Shown piece by piece: positions 24,767 through 37,223 of a DNA stretch of 64,000 bases (position 1 is its first letter; every line of letters begins with the position of its first letter). The notes beneath the pieces were generated by a model that was not told the origin of the DNA, ran no database searches, and saw only the letters and a list, made by a program, of their open reading frames with translations. The DNA is from Termitomyces sp. T153 (taxonomy: Eukaryota; Basidiomycota; Agaricomycetes; Agaricales; Lyophyllaceae): the NCBI GenBank assembly GCA_018296165.2, contig JACKQL020000033.1, positions 372,001-436,000 on the forward strand, given 5' to 3'. A program made the position numbers and the translations under genes.

Positions 24767-26215
24767 GGCTTGTGCTTTGTATGCTAATGCATGATCACCT
24801 AATCTCTGAGCCTTGTCCTCCTTTTCATGATTTCAAAGTGTCCTGGCATCAACCAAGGTGCCACAGGTGCCATCTGGAAGCCAATTCAGATGGCATTTGA
24901 ATTTTGTGCAAGTGCAGATTTTGTCTTTTGGCAACATTGAAGAGGTAGTAAAAGGGAGGGAGGCAATCATAAGTAGCCAAGAGACAAAATCAATATGCAG
25001 ACTAAGCAAGATAACATCTGATGGAAACATTGATTAGTATGACAAAGGTTTGCCATACAATGCTCTGTGGAAACAATTGAGAACCTCCTGCACCCTGTGC
25101 CCTGTCCCCTTTGAAATTATAGCATAGTTGGCACAGTTCATGCAGATGAAAGAAAGGGCTGTAACTGCAGCCTGGGCCTGCCTCCAAGAAAATCTATGTA
25201 AGGAGTCAAAATCAAACATGTGCCAAGCGGGGATAACAATAAGCATACCAATTGTTATTGGACTCTTTTAGGCAATCATTTTCTTTGTCCCCAGAAAGAC
25301 AAAGAGTTTTGCAAGTTCCTGTACATGTGCAGGGTGCAATACATATGATAACAAAGAACAGATACTCATTAATATTCACATGATGAGAAGTTTGGTACCT
25401 CATACAACTTCATTTTCAAATTTTCAAAGGTAACAAAATACAATCAGATATTATAAGTTGTCAACAACATGAAATGGCACTTCTACATCATCCACCTTGG
25501 CAGACTCTTCCTCTGATAACTCCAGCTTTGTGGTAGGAAAACTCTCTGCCACCAGGCAAGTAACAATAACAAATTGACTGATTGTGGAGACCTCTTTGGC
25601 CTGTGCCTAGTGATGGTCTGGATCATAGTGTAAGATTGGGCACCGACCACCTGGGTAACATATGATAGGGTGACCAGACTCAGGCTTTGCTCTGCAATAT
25701 TACTATCTACAAAAATAATGGGGGAGAGCACCATATGTTCAATGGGTTGAGCAAAAGTGTCTGGAGCTGCACAATAGTGGGTGGCAAGATCTTGAGCATT
25801 TGACTTGAAAAGCTGCATGGTTAGCGCTCTGACACCAGGGATGGGCTAGGGAGTGCGAATTTAGTACACAAAAAGATATCAAGGGAGGGGCAAGTAAACA
25901 AACATTGACAAAGGGGACAGCCATCATTGGAAACAGTACTTGCAATCACACAGCAGCATACAGCACACAGTATGCAGCTTGTTTCACAATAGAGAACCTC
26001 TTTGCATAAACTACCATGAAGCCCATTGCAAGCAGTTCATTGGCACTTTCAAAGGGCTAGATGACAAGTTGGTGAATGCAGACTTGATAGTGAATCAGAA
26101 CTATGCACCTCTTTCACCTACATATATGCCTTGAAACCTCCCAAACTGGAGCCACCTATGATCATATCATACCCATCTTCATGTTTGGCAACTGCAATGA
26201 CTTGCATGAGTCCTA
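24767..26215. other. Unassigned decayed sequence
   Basis: Short frames on both strands, none assignable. The minus frame 25034-25246 looks protein-like but carries no motif. CpG-poor. Confidence 0.35.
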
Positions 26216-26219
26216 AGAT

Positions 26220-27400
26220 ACCATGAGTGCAAATCATCGACTAGGGTTATATAACTCACCAGATCCAGACAACTTCTGCAACATTTCCCAAGTCGCTGTG
26301 TGTACTATGTAGACCATTCCATGATTGCTGCTGCACATGATAATTTTGCCTTCTTCTGCAAATACTCCTTGAATGATTCTACGCCGGGTAGACGTAACAC
26401 CTGGTATTGCTTCAGCTGGAGTGCCAGGAAATCAGTGGAGTTGAAAGTGGCCTTGGGTGAGATTATGAGTGAACAAGAGGTCTTTGCCAGGTGAAAGGGC
26501 AGCATGACCTCTGGAAGAGGCAGTCAATAATGCAGAGGACAATGGCAAGAAAAAGCACACATTGCACTTGTTAAATGTTTTTGCCACAGCTGGTTGGATG
26601 TTTGAGCATCAATGCAAAGGCTGTAAAGGGTAAATTTGGATTCAACATTGACCATTCAGATACACCTACATTTTGCCATTTTCAATCTTGGTGCGCAGTA
26701 TATTTTGGCTACCAGCACCAAAGAACTTGAGGCTTGTGGGGATGGCATCAGCCATGGGTGGAATGACCCACAATTCCATCATGTCAACTGCTGGGAGTTA
26801 GACAAAGACAGGGTGACATAACTGCCAATACTTACCACCTGCACTGACACTAAACAATTTGATTGTACCATTATGGCTAGTGACCACAAGTTGCTAGTTA
26901 GCATCATCACAAGCCTGGGTAGCAATGCTATCATTGAACTCAAAGATATTGTAGACCTTGGAATACCTCTGAGAGAACCACTGAGACCATGATCAGGGAG
27001 GGATGACATTTCAACTTGAGATGACATACAGAGGTTGAATTTTCACAGGGAATAAGGCAGATTGATCCTTGAATGGTCCCAACACATATAGATTCACCCT
27101 TGTTACCCACAGCATTTATTGTGAGACAAGTCAGAGCAGTGACTTTGCCCCATGTCTTATTGTAGAGGGTTTGTAGGGAGGAGAGACCCTTTGTGGAATA
27201 GACATGGACATGTCCATCATCACCTGAGAAATAATCAATTTGTGTAGTCAAGGCAAATTGAAAGACCTACCTCCTATTAAGACCATACTCAAATTGTTGG
27301 TGAAGGTCACAGTGCTAACTGGGCCTTTGCTGCCTCTGAGGTCACCCTGAAGCTTGTATTCAGAAGTCTGGGAAGGGGCAGAGGTCAAAAGGAGGGTAGA
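26220..27400 (-). pseudogene. WD40-like protein relic
   Basis: Minus-strand fragments with WD40-type blades: Gly-Pro-Val-Ser-Thr-Val-Thr-Phe (about 27.32 kb), Asp-Gly-His-Val-His-Val-Tyr (27.20 kb), Leu-Val-Val-Thr-Ser-His-Asn-Gly-Thr-Ile-Lys-Leu-Phe (about 26.87 kb) and Asn-His-Gly-Met-Val-Tyr-Ile-Val-His (about 26.33 kb). The layout matches a WD40 protein common in Agaricomycetes whose role is unknown to me. Frames change between blades and stops occur, so it is a pseudogene. A few CpG remain near 26380. Probably cargo of the CACTA element. Confidence 0.6.
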
Positions 27401-27661
27401 AAACAAGAAACTGATGCTGACAGATGTGAGAGCCATTGGATTGAACTGTGGATAAAGTGTGCAAGAGTGAAGTGGATAATCTCTTGTCAAAAATTGGGCA
27501 CAATTACATAACAAAAAAAAAACAAAGGTCTTTGTTGTCACTTTGAGGCTCAAAGCATGTTTGTAAATCAATAGAATTATACATAATGCATGCCAGGAGA
27601 TGGAAATGTATCTGTTTCCTGGAAAACTACAATGAACCTCTATGTTGAAAGACCTTTTCCC

Positions 27662-28310
27662 TTGACTGCATCTCAAATCGAGTTTACAGTTCTTCTGTCT
27701 GCCTCGCTTCCCCCAACTGCTCCAGGCATGGAGTTTGGGGATTACATTTTACACCACAATGACCCTGGAAACAAGAGTGATGGAGAACCTGAGATTGAGC
27801 CTCGCTGCTCCCAGAGGTGTTCAGGTAAGAAATTTCTCTGGCCCAATGGCAAACCAGGAAGGCCCAACAGTGGTGGGTTCAATTTGAGCTTAGAGCTTGT
27901 CAAGACTGGTTGGACTATCCAAACTGTTGAATGCTTTTCAGTGGGCAGTCATACAAGATAAACTTACAAATTGACCTGATTTTCTGAACAGGAAGATGTG
28001 TATGAATCGGCCGAAAAGAAATTGGATTTGACCAAGAGCTATTGAAAGCAGGATAACAAGATAAAGAAGTTATGCAAAGAGGTATGTGCAGACAGTTCAA
28101 GAGAAGGCTCGATTAACCTCATCTTAATGCATTCAGCAGATTATGAGGAACAAGAACTGGCTTCATCTAAAGGACTATGAGAATTACTGGCCAGTAACTT
28201 CTTTGCTGAAGTTGAAACTGAAGAACAGCGCTGCATCAACTTGCAGGCAAGAAATGAGGGCTACTCATGAGTGCTTGTGAGCTGCCATGAACAGAAGGGG
28301 AATAAGCCCA
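27662..28310 (+). pseudogene. Fragment of uncharacterised basidiomycete family
   Basis: Plus-strand fragment with Phe-Leu-Trp-Pro-Asn-Gly-Lys-Pro-Gly-Arg-Pro near 27835-27865 and, in another frame, Asn-Tyr-Trp-Pro-Val-Thr near 28190. I recognise both as landmarks of a repetitive Agaricomycete protein family of unknown function. It stops abruptly at about 28310, where palindrome-bearing repeats begin, so the C-terminal part is missing. Probable frameshifts separate the landmarks. Confidence 0.5.
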
Positions 28311-28499
28311 GATACTTAATTATTATTATTGTAACGTAGATGGGAATGAACATGGCACTTGAAGCTCAGTGAGAGGATAAGGGAGACCCTACTCTGGTGG
28401 ATCAGCATGCCAGGTAGATGGTCCATATGAATGCAATGGATAGAATTTGGAGATGTCAATTGCAATGGGTAGATTTTGGAGATGTTAGAGTATGAAGGG

Positions 28500-29345
28500 A
28501 GAATGACCAGAGTTTGGGTGAACCCAGAACTCAAGAGGAAGTGATAGAGCTTGGGTGAAACCCAGAACTCAAGGGGAAGTGATAGAGCTTGGGTGAACCC
28601 AGAGCTCATGCATGTGGTTGTTTTCAAGTCTGACTTTGCTGGTGTTTGATGATTCCAAGATATCAGATCTTATCTATATTGTTCATCTAGATTATGGAAC
28701 CATCAAATGCCATCAAAGTTTGGACTTTGAAATTTGGATGTTGGACTGTCATGACCATTGATGAGCTCTGGGTTCACCCAAGCTCTGTCCCTTCATTGCA
28801 AGTTCTGATTCTGCATTTGTATAAAATGACCTTCATTTATTGCCATTGTGAGATCACTCAACACTCATCCTTGCTCATAATGAATCTTATCTATATCATT
28901 CATCTGGAATGTCCAATGCTGGCCAAAGTTTTGGACTTCAAACTTTTGCCCGTCACAACCATTGATGAGTTCTGGGTTCACCCAAGCTCTGTCCTTTCAT
29001 TGTGAGTTCTGGGTCTGCATTTGTTGTTTGTACCTACTGTCTGTCACTTACAGAACTCATTACTATTATAGACATTTGCTTTCAAATCAATCAATCTTCT
29101 TCTATCTAGATGTTGTGTGCAATTTCCATTGTGAGATCACTCAATGCTCATCCTCACTCATAAGGAATCTTATATATATTGTTCATCTGGAATATGTAAC
29201 TGTCCAATGCTGGCCAAAGTTTTGGACTTCAAACTTTTGCCTGTCATGACCATTGATGAGCTCAGTCCCTTTCTCATGAGTTGTGGGTTCACCCAAGCTT
29301 GTTCACTCCCTTCTGAGTTCTTGGTTCACCCTAACTCCCTCATTT
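28500..29345. repeat. Palindrome-bearing repeat cluster, inverted about 28.67 kb
   Basis: 28500-28620 carries the GAGCTTGGGT-type motif in minus-module orientation. Three direct copies of a plus-oriented module, containing CCAAAGTTTTGGACTTC and CCATTGATGAGCTC, follow at 28713-28805, 28923-29010 and 29215-29300. The orientation switches near 28670. No coding sequence is evident. Confidence 0.65.
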
Positions 29346-30439
29346 CCTCTTGAGTTTCCAATCCATGAACCCAAACTTGCTCACTTCCTCCTGACTTGTA
29401 GCCTGACGCTTGGGATGTGCAGTGTTTTTTTCTTTGTATGTCTTCAACTCCTGTGAATAATCCAATTCCTTGAACTGACTCAATGTTATCTAAAGTTCCA
29501 AGTTCTAAGGTGACCACTTCCAAATATGAGATTCTGTGGCCAATGTCATCTTATTGCTCATCCTTGGTCATTGTATTTCCATTCCAGTATACTCATCTTG
29601 GTTGATGACACAGTTTCCAGACATTGCTGCAGCACCACATGGATATTGTGTTTGATTTCTTCAAGGTGTGGTCATCAAGACTTATACTTGCAATTCCACC
29701 AGACCTGCCCCTTGTACTTCCCTGTTAGCAGAATATGGATTTGACACCCCTGCCAGAGAGGACAACAATGTTGTGAAGAGGCAAAACTTGATGACATGAT
29801 TTCAGATGGTGCTAGAGCACCACATGGATATTGCATTTGATTTCTGACTATGAATAATATATCCCCATGCTCTTGAAGTATCAAAATGACAATGACTTTG
29901 TGAAAAGGTAAAGCTTGAATGGCTCTCTATCCTCAAGTTAGAGTCTCTCACCATCCTTACTGCTCTTCCAACTAAGTTCATCACAATGTACAATGCTGTA
30001 GCTGGGCTAATGCCACTCAACAACTGCATAGTTACTTTGCTGGCTCATCACCCTGGGAAACACAACAGGAAACAAGCAAGATGGAATACAGGAATTGGGC
30101 AACTGAGTTACTCAGCTTCTTGACAAGGCAGATTCAGGTGAGGCAGGAGGAAAGTCAGTACTGGATACACTGGTAGAGCATGTCCATGAGGTGGGGTGAG
30201 CGGAGCAGTTGTAAATTGCTGTGGAGGCCATGGGAGGTGTGAGAGCATCATCCAAGGTGGATATGGATATGTGATGGTGAAATGAGTGGTTGGTGGTTTT
30301 GGATTTATTTGTTTATACTTGTACTTCTCATTTCTGAGTATCATCTTAAATAGAAATTAAGCATACATTGCATCACATTCAACAAGCTCAGGTAAAGCAT
30401 TAGAAACACATTCATATCCAGCAGAGGTGTGATATTGTA
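29346..30439. other. Unassigned, with a short local duplication
   Basis: GCACCACATGGATATTG occurs at about 29631 and 29816 in otherwise diverged sequence. No gene is recognised, and the short frames on both strands have no motifs. Confidence 0.35.
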
Positions 30440-30830
30440 TAGCCCTGTTTGGAATTATGGTCTGTCACTTACAGAACACTGTGTGTATATTTTGCTCTCA
30501 AATAAATAAATTTTCTTCATGCCCATGTCAGATACTGCAAAATATGTAGTCTGCATGCAATTGGTATTGTGAGATTGCTAGATGCTTATCCTCACTCATA
30601 CATAATCTTATCTATGATTATACTTATTGCTCATTGCATTCCCATGATGGCTTATGTAAGTACCAAACACTAGTCAAGTCAGACTTTGACTTTTTGAAAT
30701 GACCCATGAGCTCTAGTTTCACCCAAGCTCTGTCCCTCCCTCATGAGTTCTGGGTTCACCCAAGCTCATTCTCTTTCCCTTGAGTTTTGGGTTCACCCAA
30801 GCTCTATCACTCCCTCTTCCAAGCTCTGAT
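30440..30830 (+). repeat. Palindrome-bearing module, plus orientation
   Basis: The same landmarks as the right arm of the inverted duplication (CTGTCACTTACAG, GCTCTCAAATAAAT, CAAGTCAGACTTTGACTT) are followed by three or four ...GGGTTCACCCAAGCTC motifs at about 30708-30805. It faces the modules at 20.4-21.2 kb. Confidence 0.7.
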
Positions 30831-31000
30831 CATCCTCCCCATATACTACTTACATTCTAGAATTTTATCCACCTCATTATAATCATCTTTCTATTGCAAG
30901 GCTTGGTACTTGCCCAGACCTCTCTATAATTGCATTTGTCATAACATTTTTATCTGAGCCCCACCAACTATAGACAGAAACAATGAATAGAGAGTAAGTT

Positions 31001-33204
31001 TTGCAACTCAATATACTGCTGAGCATTGTTAACACCAACTTTATAGATTGGATAAAAGTTCTGGAAACATTGTCATTTACCAGGGTGATTTATACTATTT
31101 GCCAAACTGCAGTCACTCAATTTCTCTCCCACCTCAAGATCCCAAAATTGGAACGGAGTATAGCATCATTCAAAGCAAGACTTCTTGTACAGACAATTTT
31201 ACCAAGCCTTTCTGGTGGACAGAGGCATATGGATGGCTTGCATTTGTCTCCTGTAAACCTTCATATTCCAGTACTCTTTTCAAATGACTTGCCAAAGTTC
31301 CAAGCTTGGAACATGCTAAAGATGGGCGAGACCAGTTTGTTCTACCTCCAGAAATTAAGGATTCCTGGGTCAAGTTAGATTGGTGGCTGAATTGTGTGAC
31401 AACTATCCTAGCCAAGAACTTCAAGGCTTTAGTAGTTCACCCCTTCTCTCCCTGGTCTGTGGGCTATGTTGATGGATGCTACAGCTATGGGCATACTTTG
31501 TCTCAAACCTATAAGGCTAGAGACTGGTTTTTGATTTGGATGAGATTGCTGTCCTATCTCATTGCTAAAGCCAAGTTAGCCAATGCAACTGATACCAATG
31601 TATATTGGCAAGTTGCACTTTGCAATAATGGTTTCCCAATTAAAACAGTAGACATGCTTCAGGCTTTGACAGTTTGTGACTTCTCCCCAAACACTGAATG
31701 TGCCAGCATATTCCTTGATATAACCAGTAAAGACACAAGGCAACCAGCTATAGAGTGGTTTCTCAAGTACAACATTCTGGTCTGGTATCAATGGGGTTCT
31801 AAAGAGGTGACCATCTCTTTCCTCACTTATTTGGCATTCTCAGTCCTTCACATCAGCCAGCACATCTTTTGGAATCTGAGTGCCTCGACATGCCCTGCAT
31901 TCATCCCCTCCAGCATGCTGTTATTCTTTCAGAGCCAGTGGTGCCAGAATCACCAGCCTTGCCTGAATTGTCATCAGAGCCCATACCCATTCTGTCATGA
32001 TTGTCAGACTCCAGGTCAATCGACATCTTGCAACAGGAAATTTTGGAAATTCTCATCTTGCACTATGGCTTTACTCCACCTCTTCCTCTTTCATCCTCAC
32101 TCCTCTTGCTGGCAAGTGCAGCAGAAGCCAGACAACTTGTTTGTTGGCTAGGTTTGGGATGGGTTGAGTGCCAGCCTCACATTATGGCAGTTCCATGTGC
32201 AGCTCTGGCAAGGTCTTACTTGAAAGGCATTATTGCAGGATGAAAACCCAAGTATGATGAGTGCAATTTCAATGTTCAAAGCCATATCTCTCTGTTAATG
32301 TCTGAGTATTGCAAATACTTATGCATCATCATCAATGATGATGATCAGTCTCAATTACTGTACATGTTTAACTTTGGGGACAAATCTGAAATGCTGTGGA
32401 AGCTGACATTGACTACTGTGGTGGATGCATTGATGGTGTGTCACCTTGATTCTCAGCTTCATGAGTCAGATGTTGCCAAGTATCTCTTCCAGCATGGAAT
32501 CCCATTTTGAACTTGTCTTCCTCTTGAACTTGCTTCTAAAGCACCATGCCAATCCCTGCCACCTTGTGTCCTACCTATGCAATTGTCTGATTCATTGTTT
32601 GGGATGGAGAATTACAATTCTTATCTGAGGCAATGGGAGTCCCTTTTGAATCAACCTCATGCACATGCTGCATTGATGCAAGGGGGTTTTATTTGGCAAT
32701 TGAGTGCATCTGTTGTTAGTTTTTCAACAGTCCTTCAAGGTCCTATGGGTTGGTCATTGGTCCCAAACACAATGCTCAGAGTTTATGACCCAAAAACCAA
32801 TAGAAGATTCATTGACGACACTTTGACTGAATTGGAGTTTGACCTTATTTCTGGTATGTATGTATGTTACACTGGTGAGATTTTCCTTCTGTTATCAAAT
32901 TTCTGGTTCTCACTTTCTTTTAGAATTTGGTCATCAAATGGTGTTCCATTCCTGGTTTCCCACAATGACAACCTCTGAAGCTAGTGGGGAAGAATATGGA
33001 TGCTGGAATGGAAATTGTGAGCATACCCTCTCTAGACAACTGGCTGAGATCACAAATACTAGTTCTCAAACAAATTCTCAAGGGCCCATCAGCTCAAAGA
33101 AATGGTGTGATCTCTTACATGGCAACAAAGAGATTCATTGTATTAAAGACACTATGGAGTCATGGTCCCAATCATTCATTGAACAGCACTTATCAAAGTC
33201 ATGA
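31001..33204 (+). pseudogene. Decayed Agaricomycete-specific gene (VWYxWG family)
   Basis: Plus-strand gene pieces. Frame 31306-32151 (281 codons) contains Leu-Val-Trp-Tyr-Gln-Trp-Gly near residue 160 and a Trp-Val-Lys-Leu-Asp-Trp segment near its start. A later piece, 32577-32978, has Ala-Leu-Met-Gln-Gly-Gly-Phe-Ile-Trp-Gln-Leu, Gly-Pro-Met-Gly-Trp and Ile-Asp-Asp-Thr-Leu-Thr-Glu, and 32950-33200 gives Trp-Phe-Pro-Thr and Trp-Asn-Gly-Asn-Cys-Glu-His. A likely intron starts at GTATGTATG (about 32853) and ends TTTTAG (about 32922). The order matches a large family I know from Agaricomycete genomes; its function is unknown. Stops between pieces and CpG loss mark it as dead. Confidence 0.5.
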
Positions 33205-33260
33205 AAGTCACATGTTGAGAGTATCAGATTCCTACTATTGTTACATGTATATATAAAGTG

Positions 33261-34158
33261 TATGCAAACCTGTAATATATATACTAATCCATTTATATCC
33301 ATCAAGGGAAACAAAACATTAAGGTTTTAGGGATATAGAGTTAACCCTGATGTGCTCTGCCTGCAAAACTAGTGGTTTCCAAATCAACTCATATAAAAGA
33401 GATTGATGAAAGGCCCATATGTACCAACACATGGCAAAGTCGGCAAGAGTGTTGTCTGCAGCTTTGATATTCACAAATTCTTTTTCTTTCCCCTTTTTCA
33501 AGACAAAAATGTTGCCTCACCAGCTCCCTGCTGCCCATAGTAAAATTTGATGGTTAACTGGTAAGTTCACATGGTTCTTAAAAAACAGATGGAACTGAGC
33601 TATTCCATGGTCACCTGTGACAGTGACAAGGGCATGGTGGATATGGGGTTGGACTTTGTGGTTGGTGAGGATAAACTCAAGGTGTGGTCACCTTCCACAA
33701 CCATTGGTTTGACATTGAACTCTCTTGGTAATAGGTTGTATATGTGATGCACCATAATAATGCCCATTGAGAAGTGTTGTATAGTCCTACCCTGGGTCAA
33801 CATCATACAATCTATCACAAATAAGAAAGCCACTCATGCATGTGGTAGGGGTGAACGGTTCCAAAGTATTGACCATCATGACAATTAATATGCAGTAGCA
33901 ATGAGCACATTGCCAGTTTGACAAGGAAGGAAACAAGCAATATTTCCATCTGAGAGGGTAAGCAAGCAGATTTTTATGCAGTCATGTCCTTTGTTTTCAT
34001 TTTGTCCTTTGTGATCAATTTGACAAAGGAGCGGACTTTAGAATTTCTAACATATGTTTTCTTCAAAATTCAACCTTTCAGCCTTTGTCCCATATCAGTT
34101 CCCCATTATCATCCTCACCACCTTTGGAAGTCAGGCAATACCTACATAGTCCAGATAC
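33261..34158. other. No assignable feature
   Basis: Only short frames (33319-33501 and 33600-33833 minus) without motifs. It may be intergenic sequence captured with its neighbours. Confidence 0.35.
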
Positions 34159-37110
34159 AATGAACGGTGACTTCAAGGTATGTGAAGTCCCATATTGTTT
34201 CTTTGTAATTTCTGACATTGCATTGTTTTCTAGGCTATCATCACCATTGGAAACGACCCAGCACATCACAAACCTTTGAATAGACAAGGAGCAACTATGA
34301 TGTCTGTAGACTCCCAAGAGGAACCTTTGTTCTATAAATGTTCCCTGTTACCCAAATATATTATAACAACAGTCAACAAGCAAAACAAAGAAGGGGTCAG
34401 ACATGTCAATGATGCTCCTTCTAAGAAACATTGACAAGGAAATGAAGAATTGACCAGCTGCCATGAAGTAGTTCTATATACAGTAGGTCACTTGTTCATC
34501 CAGCCATCCTTGTTTGACTTGTCTCTTGTAGGGCTTGGACAAGAACTCAAGTCAAGATGACAACAACACTGCTTTGCTGAAGCTCCAGATTCTCTCTCTG
34601 GAGCAGCAGGTGAGCTCTGCGCAAGTTGTTGAAGAATCCATACTGATTGACTTGCTAGCTTGCTAAGAAGATAGCCAAATCAGATGAAACACAGAAACAT
34701 CTTGCTGATGTATGTCATTCTCATATAAATCTGTCAGAATACTCATGACACCATCCACACCTAGATCAAAAGTACCAACACCGAACTTGAGCACACCCTC
34801 AACACTCAATGCTCTGACTTGCAATGCAAGACAATAGAATTGGAAGACAGTGCAGAACAAGTTGCATGGCTTCAAGCTTATGCTGATTGTCACTATTACG
34901 ATGAGATCACCAAGAAGAAAAACATTAGATTTCATGTGCAAAGAGCCCTAGTAGCAATGACTATTCTGGTGCAGACTTTTACCACAGAGTGCAACTCTTC
35001 TTTGAAGCAACTGACCATCCTTCAAGCCAAGCAGCAATGCCAAAGGGATGCTGAAGCAGCATTGTTAGAGGAATTTAAGGTGGGTTGTAATACTCATGCT
35101 TCTACCCTTTTAAGAATGTATTGAGTCTCTTTAGGACCAGATGGAAAGCAGTGAGCAACAGCTACTACTATTGCAAGGAGAGTGCAATAGGCTTCAATTG
35201 GATTTGAAACAAATCAAGGGCAATCTCAACAACACTACGAATAATAAAGAGATTCTTGTTGCTACTATTGGACATCTGAAGATTCAATTGTCAACCCTCC
35301 AGGAAACTCATCAAAATACCTTGGAACAACTGGGGTCAGTCAAAAGAGAGCAAAAGAGTCTTTGAGAGTGTATGGCTGCGGACCAGAAAAAAGTCAATGA
35401 GAAAATTGTGAGTGCTTATCAAGATCAACAAATGAATTATCATTCTAACTGCAAACAACTTCTCAGGCTGAGCTGGATGCCACCAAGATTGTCATATCTG
35501 ACTTTCAGATGAAGTTGGAAGCCCAGTCTGGAGAGTCAACAGTGGGTCACTATTCATTGCCTCCTTTCACTCCCCATTAAATCCTGGATCTTAGGCAGCC
35601 ATACAAAATCTTGAGCAGACTCATCAAATCACTCAAGGCCAGCTCAAGTTGGTTGAGAGGGCACAGAAAATGCAGTCTAGAGAGGCATTGGTCAGTCATT
35701 CTCTATCTGTTTGTGTGCTCTGCTCATCCTTCATTGTTAGATGACCATTTCAAATCTCCAGAGTCAGTTCTCAAATTTCCAGCAGGTCCATGAAATGACT
35801 ATGAGTCAACTGCAAACAACCAAAATGGAAAAGGAGAGTCTTGAAGCACAATTATCTGCCAAAAAGAAGTCTCTTCAAGAGAAAACAGTATGCCTTCATC
35901 AATTGGCTTTTTGTTGCTTCAGCTTTAACATTTCCTCAGGTTGAGTTGGCAGTATTGAAATCTGTTGAGTTGGAGCTGAGCACACAGTCCATCAAATCAT
36001 CAGTTGGTCATTCTTTGTCTGCTTTTATCCTCTGCTTACTATCCAATACTTAGGTGATGATTCAAAGACTTCAGAGTCAATTGCAGATGGCCAAGGAGGA
36101 GCAACAGATCCTAGAAATTCAAATATCTGTTAAAGAGGGGCTTCTCCAACAGATCACAGTAAGTGTTTGCCCATTGACTTCTCATCATTTTTGCTCTGAC
36201 ACTTTTGTCAGGCTGAGTTAGCAGTGTTGAAAGATGTACAATCAGAAATGAGCATGCAGTCTGCAAAGGCTTCTGTCAGTAACTGATTCATGCATTTTTC
36301 TCTTCTCCAATGATTACTCATTGTTAGGCCACTATTCAAGATCTTCAGAGCCAATTGACGAGTCTTCAGAACACCCATCAAAATACTCTGAGTCAACACC
36401 AGGAGGAATTATCAACTGAATGGAAGAAGGTTCAAGAGAATGTAGTAAGCCTCTGGCATACCATTTCTCATCATTCCAGTCAACTAAAACACCAGTTTCT
36501 CCAGGTTAAGCTGGCAGCTTTGGAGTCTGTAGAGTCAGATACCAGTATGTGGTCTGCAACAGAGGCATCAGTTGGTCACTTCCTGCTTTCTTTTGTTCTT
36601 ACTTATTTTTCAATGTTAGGCGCTTCAGGATCAATTGTCAGCTCTTCAAGAGGCACACCAAGCTACACAAATTGAATGAGATAATCTTCAAATTCAATGT
36701 GATCAAGCACTGAAACAGATGCAAGAGGCATGTTTACAACTTGATCAAGCACAAAAGTTGGTTGGCAAGCTCAGAGTTGTATGTCTTTCATTTTTTCTCA
36801 CTTCCTCGGGTTTCCACTACCTCTGTTGCAGGAAAAGAGTACTCATGAAGACACTGTTACCAAGCTTAAACAGAGGATTTCTGCTTTGGAAGGGAAGGTA
36901 TCTGCACATCCAGCACAATCAAATGAAACAACACAAGCTGAGCCCTCCACTGCTGAAGATCCTTCAGATGAGAATGTCATACTCAATGTTGCAGACCAAA
37001 ATGGATATGAACCTGACATGGAATCTGAAGATGCCAGTGACCAAATGATTATCAATGTAGATGACATCCCCAGTACCACCAACTTGAGGCCTGCTTGTTA
37101 TGAAGGGTAG
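34159..37110 (+). pseudogene. Coiled-coil gene with repeated exons
   Basis: A possible start ATG at 34159 is followed by a GT-AG intron (GTATGTGAAG... to ...TTTTCTAG, about 34178-34233). Coiled-coil exons follow: 34534-34609 (Leu-Lys-Leu-Gln-Ile-Leu-Ser-Leu-Glu-Gln-Gln), 34819-35124, 35141-35365, then a run of alternating short exons to 36700, and 36830-37110 ending in an acidic Asp/Glu/Ser-rich part. The run contains four related exon starts (CAGGYTRAGYTGGCAG type) at 35464, 35937, 36209 and 36502, and related partner exons reading Leu-Gln-Ser-Gln-Leu. This indicates intragenic duplication of an exon pair. Some stops fall inside exons. Family and function are unknown. Confidence 0.5.
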
Positions 37111-37223
37111 CAACAAACTGTCTCTGACTTTGCTGATGGAAGACCTTATCGCACTGGAAAACAGAAAGAAAATTTGCCTGACCCATCAATGCCAGTTGAC
37201 TACTGAGTAAATTCATACTATCT

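Noticed and set aside
25034..25246. Possible Harbinger-type transposase relic
   Set aside because: Only a weak resemblance in one helical stretch; no DDE motif or flanking repeats were visible.
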